A stretch of 64,000 bases of DNA, taken from the NCBI GenBank assembly GCA_025267735.1, contig CM046297.1, positions 26,872,011-26,936,010 on the forward strand. The letters are read 5' to 3'. The notes under the pieces were generated by a model, which saw nothing but the letters and a program-made list of their open reading frames with translations, ran no database searches and had not been told where the DNA came from. Both the position numbers and the translations under genes were made by a program. The DNA is from Mactra quadrangularis. Its lineage: Eukaryota > Mollusca > Bivalvia > Venerida > Mactridae. Numbering within the stretch: position 1 is the first letter of the stretch; each line of letters starts with the position of its first letter. Shown in pieces: positions 1 to 11,783 of this stretch.

Positions 1-619
1 TTGACAGATATTTACTTATATTGATAAGAGTGTGAATGGGCGGAGTCAAATCTCGTTAGTACACTAAGCAGAAGTATTTTTCAGTTTTACAGGATAGAAT
101 AAACACCTGGCCCGTATTTTTTGCCCTGCTCGGTTCGTACTTGAATCTAATGTGTAAGGAGTAATCATTAGTATGGATTCGTTAGGTTTCAATGTGCACG
201 AAAGTCTTTCTGTATTTCAATACTTCGATTGAAATTTTGTTTCAAGAATGTTGAATTTGGATAGATGCATAAGAACATATAAATGATAACAGATTATGTA
301 CAGGGAATCAAAGTCATACAAAAGTCACAAAGCGAAAAACAATCACTAATTAGTACACAATTTAATCAGCCAATCAAATTGCCGCTACCAAGTACTATTG
401 CACAAAATAAATACAACAACCAATCAGATCATCTGTTTCTATTTAGCTGTAGATTTCAAGCACAACATTGTTTCTTTTTCTTTGATTTCACGTCTATTGT
501 ACTGCTGGTTCTAGCCATTGAATGTGGTTGTGGGGCGTTCTTGGTTAGTATAACTCTACCTGAAAGCATAATACCAGAAAATTGTCTTTATGATGAATAA
601 ATAAAAATCATTCATATAA

Positions 620-797
620 CAGTACAACCTTTCTTGAACAACATCCACTTGGAGGGACTAAAGTGTGTTGCTGGTCTGAGACTGTTGTTCTGCAGATTTT
701 AAATGCAGATATAATTAATCGTATGGGAAAATATCAATAGCTGTTGTTGTGCAGAGGATTTGTTCTGTAGAGGTCCGCTCTGCAGAGGTTATACTGT
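620..797 (+). mobile_element. MITE, CAGTACAACCT family, copy 1
   Basis: Starts CAGTACAACCTTTCTTGA and ends CAGAGGTTATACTGT, with inner GAACAACATCCACTTGGAG. Six copies occur in the window (also 19352, 33308, 34718, 49781, 59445). Confidence 0.7.
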
Positions 798-989
798 TTT
801 TGAAATACTCGTCATAGTTAAGTAGCGAGTGTACAAAATCTTGCAATAACTGAATAGAACAGAGCATAACTAAGTTCACTTCTTTATGTTAATCGTAAAA
901 TGATGTTTAACTGTGTGAATTAAATTGTAGAGATATTTTTAACAAAATTTCATTTTACAGAGGTCATCATAATTATTGTGATGGCAATA

Positions 990-1344
990 CAGTAGCCTGT
1001 TCAATTACCCGTAACGTTCCAAAACGTTCCGTGACGATACATTCGGTTCCAAAACGTTCCGTAACGATACATTTGGAACTCCTCGGCCAATCGCTGCGAA
1101 TAATCTCGAACATATTTAGCCGCTATTTTGAAACTACCGGTGTTGAAGTAAACAAATATACGATCGTTTAGGCAATGAGTGATGTTTCGTTTTTAGTCCA
1201 TAAAATTTTGAAACATCACTCGATGCCTTAACGATCGTATATTTTATTTATTAGATTCGAATATTCGCAGCGAATGGCCGAGGAGTCCCGAATGTATTGT
1301 TACGGAACGTTTTGGAACGTTTAAGGGAATTGAACAGGCTACAG
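990..1344. mobile_element. Palindromic MITE or fold-back element
   Basis: The two halves are near-complete reverse complements: GTAGCCTGTTCAATT at the left, AATTGAACAGGCTAC at the right, with GTTCCAAAACGTTCCGT, CTCCTCGGCC and ACGATCGT also mirrored. The left arm has a short internal duplication of the GTTCCAAAACGTTCCGT block. Length about 355 bases. Confidence 0.8.
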
Positions 1345-1679
1345 TTATGTACCCTAATGTTTCACTATAAAGACCACATTGGTTAGTCTAAAATCATGCG
1401 ATTTTTTAAATGCATTAGTCCCAAATGTCTACTACATGTCGTTGGAAGTTGTTTGGAAACCTGGTGTAACATACGCTAATATTTATCAGTTGTTTGTTTT
1501 TCAATTTTATTCAATTATCGGTGGTGCATACCTAAAACCCACTGATTTAAATACTCGTTACAGTATTTTTGAAATCAATTTCGATAATCGAATATTAAAG
1601 TCAGTTGGGTGAATGTAAGCGGTACTGACTGTTGAATAAAACTTAACAATACATAAAAGTATGTCAAGTTTTTACCTAC

Positions 1680-4600
1680 CTAAAGTAACAAATAGTTCGT
1701 CCACATTTTTACCTGTTTTAGCTGAAGTCTCATAGAATAGTATATCGTTAAATCTACACCATGATTGGGCTTCCTGAAACATTGTAATGATAATATTATT
1801 GTTTAAGTATTTTTTATGGTGATGAACGCCGCTTGTACGACAAATTTGCTATGTACTCGGCAATTTCTTTGACCTGAAAATCTATATGTTTTTATTTGAC
1901 AAATATGAGTTGAGATTCACAAATTTGTAAGCATATCGAGACAGTCAGTGAGGTCGGCTCACGGTCAAATGTAATTCTTTGAGGGGCTAAAACGATTAAA
2001 GGTATCATGAGTCGATAATAAGGGGCTCCGAATCAATTTCGATTAAAGATCCGTTATTTGCGAAACATAGACTGAGCCTTTTTTGCTCATCTGCTTGCTT
2101 GCTTCCTTCTTTTATGTTTTGTTGTCAGTAATTTATTTTCTTCGTAACTATACGACTGTTAGTAACTTTAGAAAAAGCTTAACAATCCACGAATCTAGAA
2201 AAACTGTGGAAGCATTAAAAGTTTGTTCCTATCTTTCTTAAGGAATGTCTTAATTGCACTTGAGTATAATGTACAGTTTTATATATAAATTAAAACTTAA
2301 CATGTGTAAATAAAAATCATCTAAATGGGATCTTATATATGATAATCACCCAGCCGATTTCCTACCCTTTAAGGATATGCATTATATATTTGATAATTAA
2401 TTTATTCTTTAATTATAAAAAAACCGGTTGGATGAATAAAATATGAAAATGTACAATTTTGATGATGTTTTTTTAAACTATATACATGTATATCGATAGG
2501 CATTACTGGTTTTCTGAGCTATGTATACATGTACGTTTAAATCAGAACCTACCTCTGTGGTAACCATACGTCTTGGTGGGTTGTATTCAGCTAGATCCAG
2601 CTTGTTTCCTACCACAGCTAATGTAGTCAAATCTGTAGCATATTTTCTTACTTCTGTCACCCAATATTCTACATTTGTAAACGTATCCTGAAAAAAAGAC
2701 TTCGGAACTCAAGCTGATCGGGGTTTCCAGCTGAAAAACTTCAGCAATGTATAAAATAACTATGTTCTGCACGAATGCATCCGGTACAAACTTTATTCAG
2801 ATGGTAAACCCCTAAATTAGAGTTCTGAATACCGTAGTTTATTGACATTTTAGCATTAACTCAAAACATTTGTATGACCAGTGCTTTTAGCTGTAGAACT
2901 TGACTAAAAGTTGAAATTTTTTCGATCTTAGCACTTATTATGAGTATTATGCTTTGCAAATATTTTTACGAAAGATAAGGAAATATCTGATATTTGACGA
3001 TTTTAATCAAAGCGCTGATAGCGCTGTCCGGACATTGGTTCAAGCGGAATAAATACTGATAACTTATTAACGCATTGTGACTTAAAAACAAAACGGCTTA
3101 AATATGTCCGATATTGTTACATTGTAAAACCGGGACTATTTTTTCACTCGTAGGTGTTAACATTACTGAGAAAAGTTGCGCTAAATGTGACAGCACATAA
3201 CCAAATGTAATTTTCCGCGACATTTTTGTTTTACTGTCATATGTTGTATTTTTTAAGACAAGGGCTACAAGAAACCCATGTCAATACAAGTATAAACAGA
3301 ACATCGGTGGTTATCGTCATAATTATGAATTAGACTTCATGAACAACTCGACATGAATTGAGCTGTATTATGTGCTTATTCCTTTGAAAGAGCCATGCTG
3401 GGAGGTTTTCTCTACTGAGGGGGTTGGCCTGTAAGAAGGTTTTAGGGCAGGAAGAAAGTATCTAGAATTAGGGAGGGGCTCTTTCGTTGATATTCAGTTT
3501 GTCGATATTTTATAGAAGACACTGTTAATGTTACAATTAAACCTAAAAACTAAACCTGAAGCATCGATGCCGTATCGTTTGTTGCCGAAATTTGCCAAAG
3601 ATTACCGATTTAAAACTAGTTTCTATACCAAATGTGACGTTTGTTGGCGGTATTTGCCGAAGTTTGCTGATTGAAAGTAAATTTTTCTTTGGCGGAATGT
3701 ACCGAATTTACTGTTTGAAGTATAGTTTTCTAGACCGGATGTGACATTTATTGATATCGAAAGCAATTATCGTCGGGCTTTGAAACGCAGAATTGCGTAT
3801 TGAATTCGTCAAACCAGATTTAATGAGATCGTCTGCAGTGTCAAAGTCTAATGAACTTGGAAAACTCAAATAATTAGCGAATATATTCAACAATTCTCCG
3901 CGTGCATTTTAAATAAGAATGGCGCTCGATAAAAGTAATCTAACTCGGTGCATTTTCCCGGGTTTTTCAATGCAGACAACCCGCGTGGTATCTGATTAAT
4001 TGTTCGCTGTAGGGACGAGTAAATTAATCTCTGACATTTTGAATCTTGGAAAACACAATCAATATCCATCGTCAATCTTTGTTAAAATCACATGTCCTGA
4101 GTGTCATAATAAACATGAAGCTGTCATACCTTAATGCATGTTTTAGGAGGAACATGGTCGGAAGAAGGTTCTGATCAAATGTCAAATGAAACTGGCATAT
4201 AAATTATCGATGCAGGCTTTCGTGTGATACTTGATTTGATTTGAAACAGGTTCTATTCAAATCTGAGAAAAATAAATTTAGAAATTCATTGTATAGTATT
4301 TTTAACTTGATTCCCAGAGGATGTGTAGACGATACTTCTTTATTATATGATTATAACTTTTAAAACGAGACAGTTACATTTAACAGAGCTAAACAAATTA
4401 TAGATTATTCTATTCGTATGAATTTTAATCAATGATTTTACGCAGTTTTCAATCGCGTGAAAAAATCGTCAAATTCCGCTTTCAAATTCAGATTATGTTT
4501 TGTTGGCCATCCATTTATACGGGTATGATGATCAACTGTTAGTATTAATTTACATACAAATATTTAAACAAATCTATGTGCTGTGGTCATTTGAATCCAT

Positions 4601-7600
4601 GACCAACAAGTAACTATATACAACGTTTTGAAATTTATGTGACATATTTATTTTTGCTTTTTATATCAATTATTATCTTTCATAACAAATACACTCAGAA
4701 CTCTTAGAAACGGTGCAACCGTAAAAATAACCCTTACATTTTGACACTGATTAAATTAGCTCCAAGCTTCAGAGTTGACGTGGCAAGACGTAATAAATGT
4801 CATATGAAAATAGGTGAAAATTTCCCCCTCGTGCATGGTATCAATATAATCACAGTAACTTGATTCTTAAATGGAATAATCATGCTTGATGCTGTTTTTG
4901 ATAGTGTTACAGTATTCCAAAAATTGACAGGGATTTCCTTTTATAAACACAATATTATTGATTGTCAAAGACAAGTATCAAGATTTAAAAGCTATATTCA
5001 CTGCATATGTTCTGTTTTTATCAGGAAAGATGTCATTGCATGTTAAAGTAAAATGCTATGACGAACACATTGGTTATGATGCGATTTTGACGGCTTTGAA
5101 GTCTTAAATGGTTATTCGAGAAAAACAAGATATATAAAAGTCATTGCTCTTTTTAATTTGGTAATTTTGGTGGTTCTTATAGCGGATTGTTTTTTTGTGA
5201 AAAGATTGATCATGTTTTTCCGAGAAGAGTGTTGTTACAAGTTGGCTGTTCCTGAGAGGATGCCACTTAGAGAAGTTTTATGTTAGTCTTAAAGGTACTA
5301 GTTCACAGATTTGGTTATTTTTTGTAATTTCAGAATATCTTTTAGTGTCTGTAATTGTGTCAAAACATCAATTCTTAATATTGTAAGACAAATTGACCTA
5401 TAGGTTGCAAGAAATATACACTAAAAGTCACAAAAATGCACTAAAATTGTCTATACCGTTACATACGGGGTACTGTTTAACTACATGAAACATCATCATT
5501 CGTAGTTATATGTTACCTTGCACTAAAATTGTCATTATCAGAACACTACTTTCCTTCTTCCAAAATTGTTTACATACAAGTTTGATAGTTATAGAAAAAG
5601 TTGATATTTAAGTTGAAATTTGTGAATGAGTACCTTTATAGGTGAAAGAATTGTTTAAATTGACTTTTGTGGGTTGGTTTTTGTCACATAATGGGCGTGT
5701 TCGTGGTGTGTCTACTTTTGTTGAATATGTCATATAATACAACGTAAGTGTATCATTAAAGGGTATGCTGAATGGTCTTGGTTTGGTTTTTCTAGTGCTC
5801 CCTGTTCTATACCTGTCCATTGATACTGAGACGGACTGTCAACCCTCTCTCTGTCTTTGATGGGACTTAGCTCTGTAGATGTTGGATTTTACTCGTTTTT
5901 ATGACCAAACTTCGTGTAGAGTATTATGTCCCAATCGACAATTGCACTAAAAATCCTTAAGATACCTAAGTTCATGAAAGGTATGGATGTGCCGCCCGAC
6001 AATCGCATTAAGAATCTCAAAATTTCCACGCGCTTGATCCTTAAGATACCTTAGTCCTTAAAAGGCATGGAAGTCCTGCCCGATAATAGAACCTACAATC
6101 TCAAAAATTCGACGGGCATCCGTCTGCTTTATCTTCTGTAAAGGTGCATGTAAACGATTGAAGTACATTCAAGTGTAGCATTGTTATGAATATTGTATTT
6201 CCCTAAAGACCGACCTCAATTACTCAATAAATGTTTTTATTAATTATCATATAAATAAATGATAACAATTATAATTGATAAATACACCATTGTGATTATA
6301 GCTGACATTTGATTCATAACTCCTTGCATTTATTATGAGACCACAGTCTGTTAGTGTACATCAGTGATAACAGGCTTAATGGGTCCAAAAGGGCAAACAA
6401 AACCAAGCCACGCTTATGCTACAGTCCCATAAACATTGAAATAGCCATGGGGGCACCGTACGGGCGCCGTGCGATCAAGGTCCGCAAGGACTCGTACGAA
6501 CTCTTGCGTACCCATACAGACTGTTACGTTTTTACCAGGGTCACTGAGCCGTGGATACACATATCAATTTCATAGTCAAATGGTTAACAAAAGTGTGGCC
6601 GAGCATGGTTTAAACTTGCATATTTTCCAGCTACGGCTCCGTACGGGTGTGTTGCTTTGTGCCATGTGCGTACCGGCACCTTAATGCGCAAGGCTTTCCA
6701 CGGCTACGGCTGTCCGCACGTACGGGTCCGCAACAAGCCACGATATTATGGGACTGAGGCATTAAATGATGGTTTAACTTAGTAATGGAACTTTATCATA
6801 TCTTGGAATAATAACGATGCCTATACTCTTACGTGAATTTTTAGTGATCAATATGAAGTGTACGAAATTAGGATATGAAAATGGCTGTCCGAATAAGTTG
6901 ATTTAGCATTAAAAACTATCTCTTGTTTGTAGAATTTTGGTTGCCCCAAAATGTTTTGATTGAACTTAAAAATGATTGTCCCGGGCAAATGGTTGTCTGG
7001 ACTTGTCCTGGGCAACCGGACACTCACTTATTTCGTAGAGTGAGTATGTGTCAAGCTGTTCGAACAGTTGATCCGTCAAAGTAGGGGTTTCTTTTATTAC
7101 TTTTTCACAACTGCCTCCAGTTTAATAAGACCAAGTGTGATGCCCGCTCCTTGTTATTAATTATCCATATGTAGAAATTTATTGGAAAAACAACTTATCT
7201 AGTCAAATAGACGCTGTGAATCTTTTATGTCTCAACAAAATATGGTAAAAAATATTTAAAAAATCTACCATGACTTACAGTAATCACATAAAGCCACGCG
7301 GCATAGGCACCTTGAAACATGATGAGAAGACTCAATTAATAAATATTTAAAACTGGATACCTTTTCAGTGACGTCATATACTATGATAGCCCCATCAATC
7401 CCCTTTAAATACAATGGTAATAGGGATCTGAACCTTTCTTGTCCTGCGGTATCCCAGATTTGATAAACAATACGTTTACCATCAATTTCTAAGGCTTTAG
7501 TTTCAATATCTGTAATAGAAAGAGTAAGAAATACAATAAAAGGGAAATTTCATAATGGCAGATAATTATCACCGGGTAACCATTTTTTAATTTTGTTTAA

Positions 7601-9059
7601 TTGAGGTCATTTAACGGCGTTCAGCGCACCTAACCTAGCTTTCCTGGGCCCTTGTCTATAACCAGTACTCACCTACCCTTCCACAAGGCCAGACACTTCT
7701 CCATATATCTTATTAATGGAGGAAAATTGACATTATTGTCAAATTTTCATAGAAGGGTATAACCTCTCCGGTTGGAATTCGAACCCGTATCCCCTTCGGG
7801 ACAAGAGATTCCAAATGCCGGCGCGCTACCAACTGCGCCACCGACCCGGGTACTCCGGGGAACCATACTAACAGTCTAACACAAACATTTTTTTGTGGTT
7901 ATCTTGTTAAAATTGGTTCGAAGTTCTTAGTTAGACTGTGGAAATCATAGCAATTTGAGTTGCAACGGTCTGAAGTATACTGTTTTGTTTGAAGTATGCG
8001 CTATAAAGTTGATGCAATTATATTAAAACACTTGGTATGGCCTAAGCGGGTAAAAATAAATGTTTGTACAGAATATATTAATTTAGATCGTTATCTATCT
8101 TTATTAATCGAATGAATGATTTTAATTGTCAAATTAGGGCTTAAAGTCGAGTAAATATGTGTTCGAACGTGCCTGTTTTTCTTGTTTTTTGTTTAAATGG
8201 TTGATGTTATTTATGGGGTCAGGTGCGTGACAATAAAAAGGAGCCTTTACTATTGAGAAAATTAACTTTATTTCGACCCGATCCATCAACCCTCAACCCA
8301 CTCTCCTTTGGTTCACATTGATATGTTTTACTTCGTTTGTTTTACAGCTGACAAAATTACCACGTGACCACGACTTGTCTTTTAGGAGCAGTGGTCCCGT
8401 GGAAGGACAAGAGGAGGTCCCAGGTTCGAACCCAATTAAGGACACTGCTGATTTTCTTCGAAATGTACATACACGTGGTCTCCGATCAGGGTTTATCGCG
8501 GACTATTGTAAAGTCGCCTGAACATGTATATATTGAAGCGGACTTTAAACTGCAATTCAACCTTTAACTTCACGTACTTAGGTTGAAATCAATGTTTTAC
8601 TTTAAAGTTCCACTATTAAGACCAGCAAAATCGATGGTCTTAATAGCGAAACGGTCTTATTATAGAGCTCTTGTTAGTTACAAATTAAGCATCAGGAACC
8701 CGTATTATCAAATGTCTTACGACCTTACTATCGGTCTTACTTAATTTTAGTCTTGAATCCTTTGATAATGTATAGCTTAATTATCGTAAGAGGTTTGATA
8801 ATGTGCTGCCCTGGGTCTTAATAGTTGTCAAAAATCACATGAATTAGAAAAAGGTCTTCATAGCGGAACTTTACTGTATAATGAAATGGTCCATACCTGA
8901 TATCGTAGATTTATGGACTTCTGTAAATGTATTATTAACAAAACGTAGAGATAAACAAGTTTTTCCTACTGTCATATCACCGATAATTGACACTTTAAAT
9001 TTCCTTGCATCCTGATAAACGAGTGATTCATTCGTACTTTTTCGCGACTTCCGGCTCAT
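1680..9059 (-). CDS. Rab-family small GTPase, 4 exons, C-terminal exon not found
   Basis: Exons read on the minus strand: 8897-9059, 7361-7509, 2553-2687 and 1680-1773. All have GT/AG borders and compatible phases (1, 0, 0, 1), giving 180 codons plus one base. The five GTP-binding motifs appear in order: P-loop GDMTVGKT (residues 27-34), switch I threonine in STIS (52), WDTAGQE (73-79), NKLD (132-135) and ETSAK (164-168). The residue after the P-loop and the WDTAGQERF run are typical of Rab proteins, which act as GTP switches in vesicle traffic. The first ATG of exon 1 was chosen; an 18-20 residue polar leader precedes the GTPase fold. The prenylated cysteine tail should lie on one more exon beginning in phase 1, probably left of 1680 or outside the window; I could not find it. 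The Rab subfamily was not assigned. Intron 1 holds a SINE and intron 2 is about 4.7 kb. Confidence 0.88.
5953..6125 (+). repeat. Two-copy direct repeat, about 87 bp
   Basis: ATCCTTAAGATACCTAAGT and ATCCTTAAGATACCTTAGT each start a block with GGCATGGA-, CCCGA-AAT and AATCTCAAAA-TT landmarks. Diverged. Confidence 0.55.
6418..6760. mobile_element. GC-rich MITE, CAGTCCCATAA family, copy 1
   Basis: Ends GCTACAGTCCCATAA and TTATGGGACTGAGGC are inverted repeats. The inside is far richer in GC than the flanks (GGGGGCACCGTACGGGCGCC, CGTACGGGTCCG). It lies in intron 2 of the Rab gene. The same element recurs at 46543-46911. Confidence 0.75.
7600..7860 (-). mobile_element. tRNA-derived SINE, family S1
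   Basis: On the minus strand a tRNA-like head: TGGCGCAGTTGGTAGCGC (box A) and GGGTTCGAATTCC (box B), then a body with CTTCTATG and GGAAGGGTAGGTGAG and a tail GAACGCCGTTAAATGAC. It lies in intron 1 of the Rab gene. Other S1 copies are at 42812, 51540 and 61203. Confidence 0.8.
8600..8876. mobile_element. MITE beside exon 1 of the Rab gene
   Basis: Ends TTAAAGTTCCACTATTAAGACC and GGTCTTCATAGCGGAACTTTAC are inverted, imperfect repeats (quoted from opposite ends). The right end is about 20 bases from the exon 1 donor. A decayed relative starts near 32650 (ACACTATTAGGACC). Confidence 0.6.
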
Positions 9060-10071
9060 AATGTAGTCACTTCCGGTTAACCGTTGTATGGTGTGGAAGT
9101 AAATAAATATTGCCTTTAAGAAACAAAATTATTTTATATTAATTCAATTTAACTGTTTGTTACACCCATTAGTGAAAAATTCAATGCGTGTTGTTCAATA
9201 CTTCGAAGTATTCAAACCAGCGAAACCAAAAGTAGGGTTTCCTGTTATTTTCAAAGTACGTCTTTTTCGTAATAGAAATTAGTAATCATAAAACCACATA
9301 AAACTTTTATATCCAATATTTTTTACTATTTTTTCCCACTTGCTTTCTCTGTCACTTCAAGTATAATAACCGTTGATAAAGTAATGCTTAAGTTTAACTT
9401 AAATAACTTAACACATTAATCAAATGAAATTATCATTAACTAAGATGACCGCCTGTTACTTCTCTTTTTCCTACTTCATATATTTACTTCCTGTATTCAC
9501 GCCAACATCCTTCGCTTATGACATTCAAGTAATGAAAATATTATCAATCAGCTAGCAAAAAACTTTTTATATCGATTCACATTTTGCAAAACTTGATGTC
9601 GTGTCAATACTATTTATCATAGCACCGAGTATATTCAGATGGGACGACCATATCTAACCAAGTTATGTATTTTATTTATAAACTGTTTGTTCAATACTAA
9701 ACGTACATTTTGTAATGTAACACTACAGATCAGTAAATTATATACACATTAATATGTACAATACCAAGGGCGGATACCTCCATAAAATCAGAGTACTTTA
9801 CGCTTCTCTCATTTTTCACCGCGATGGCCTTAATACACGAATGCATATTTTGACAACAATTTAATAGCGTATGAATATAAAGTCTGGCTTGTGGAATCTT
9901 ATGTGAGTAATGGTTATAGACAAAAGAACAGGGAACTTGGGCTATGTGAGCTTACCGTCTCGAAGGGTTCATAATCGTGTTGACACCGTGTTAAACCAAA
10001 TTAAAATTATATTCATATTATGATGTTGCCAAGGCGAATACAAATGACATTTACATGTCTGAGATCGAATC

Positions 10072-10250
10072 TAGCGATTGTTGTTTTGATTCCCGGTCGG
10101 GACTTACATTCCATGCAGACTTTGGCTATGACATGTAGGCCTATATATCTATTACCGTCATTTCCACGCTTACATTTGTATCAAGCGGGTCATATGTCAG
10201 TCTCTGAAGAAGGAATGTGCTTAAAACTACGGTGAAACCTTGAGTACAGA
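10072..10250 (+). mobile_element. Very degenerate S2-like SINE remnant
   Basis: GATTCCCGGTCGGGACTTAC, TATGTCAGTCTCTGAAGAA and AGATTAAACCTTTACTAC are recognisable parts of the S2 head end and body. Confidence 0.4.
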
Positions 10251-11109
10251 GATTAAACCTTTACTACATGAACCGTCAGTATTAAGTAGGACGTTTATTC
10301 GCAGTATTATTACCGAAAAATACCGAATCACAACGTAAAGTGTTGTACTCGTACATTGCATTATATTGCTTTACTAGGACATTTGTCTGAATAGTTTGAA
10401 GGTGGTGGGCATTGACTGTTAAGAGGCTTAATACTTTAACAGTATCATTTGGAAATCGGGATAAGTGTCCGGCTTCCTCACTTAATCCACTCTGGTGTGA
10501 TGTGTGTACTCACCAGGCTCTATTGTTGAATGTATTTTACTTCCTGTCTTTATAATTTTGTAAATTAACTATTTGATTAAGTTTTAAAACTGGCCTGAAC
10601 ATTGTATATTTTGTCTTTGCTGAAATAAGGAAGTCAGCTTTACATTTGCTAGGGGCGTAGCTACCTTTCTATTTCGTATAAAAAGTAAGCTGGCTGTCAA
10701 GGGGTTGTTATGGCTTCCTGCAGATACTAATGCTTTACACAACAATTTATACGATATTAAACATAGAGAAAGGCAACTTTTAAGTTCAACAGAACTATTT
10801 TGTCTTGGACTTCTGTTGGCTAAATCTGAAACGACTGTCGAGATGGTTGATAACCAAATCTAAAACTTCCAACTGAAAAAAGCAAGCTCCAATTCCATAA
10901 ACATGTTGATTAAATTTTAAAAACTGCTGTTTATTTAAGCACATTGGTTAACCATTTTATTCATACAAACATGTATTAATAGTTCAACGTTGAAAACAAT
11001 AAACTATTCATAGATTAGTTCGCTTCAAATAAACTTGTCTAAATATAGACGTGTTTAGATTTCAGTTACCTATTCGTCATTGGTGTTCAAATATGTAAAC
11101 TTAACAGTA

Positions 11110-11126
11110 TACCCCCCCCCCCCCTT
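11110..11126 (+). repeat. Poly-C tract
   Basis: A run of about 14 C between TATA and TTAATATTAG. Length may be uncertain in the assembly. Confidence 0.8.
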
Positions 11127-11730
11127 AATATTAGCATTATATAAGTAGCAGACTATAATGTAAATGTACAAACGTATGGACTATGGATCGAAAGTAAAAA
11201 AAAATCTAGCCAAGTCAGATTGATAATTTTCGAATTAGCTTCTAATCGCTCGTAAGTTGAAATAATTAGTACAATGTTATCAAGAGTTAAAAGTACTGCA
11301 ATCAAAGTGAGTGTGGCTTTTTGACTTTCTAACGCTTGAACTATGTAAAACATGGCCATGCCATCTTACTAATTGAATGATTTAGATCCGGTATCACTTA
11401 AGGAGTAAAAGCTGTATCTGATGTTATATTGTCATAAAATATTTTAACCAGTGTAATGATAAGTATCATTAAGTCACTCATACGTGACCTCTGCTAAGGT
11501 AAACTGATTTTCGAACATAAGTTTAAACAAATATTTATCCTCATAATCAGAGTACCATTTCTAAGGTCTATATTCCAGTTATCCTCGACCACTGATAAGT
11601 TAAACCGGTCGCCGTACATAAGCAGGAACAACTTAATATACACAGCACAAAATAAGAAAATTAGGCAAAATTAACAAAATTAAAAGTAATAACAACAACA
11701 ACTAAATTATAAGTATCCTGATAAGAAGTG

Positions 11731-11736
11731 TTTATT
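11731..11736 (-). promoter_or_regulatory. Poly(A) signal of C1q gene A
   Basis: AATAAA on the minus strand, 48 bases past the TAA stop of C1q gene A. Position and motif fit, but no transcript end was seen. Confidence 0.5.
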
Positions 11737-11783
11737 TTGTCTTTATACAATGCTGCATAACACCGACTATGTAAGACGATAGT

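Larger units (their letters stand above)
9060..11730. other. Gap without a recognised gene (Rab promoter side and intergenic)
   Basis: Upstream of the Rab start codon on the minus strand and downstream of C1q gene A. Apart from a degenerate SINE remnant near 10.1 kb and a poly-C tract near 11.1 kb I see only AT-rich sequence; no ORF here shows a domain. Confidence 0.6.

Noticed and set aside
283..600. 105-codon ORF as a gene
   Set aside because: No domain, no splice context, low-complexity F run; looks like chance in AT-rich DNA.
3540..3735. Possible tandem repeat with TTTGCCGAA-like motifs
   Set aside because: Two to three very diverged partial copies; not strong enough to annotate.
7780..7860. 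Functional tRNA genes at the SINE heads
   Set aside because: The heads have box A and box B but do not fold as full tRNAs and are attached to SINE bodies and tails.
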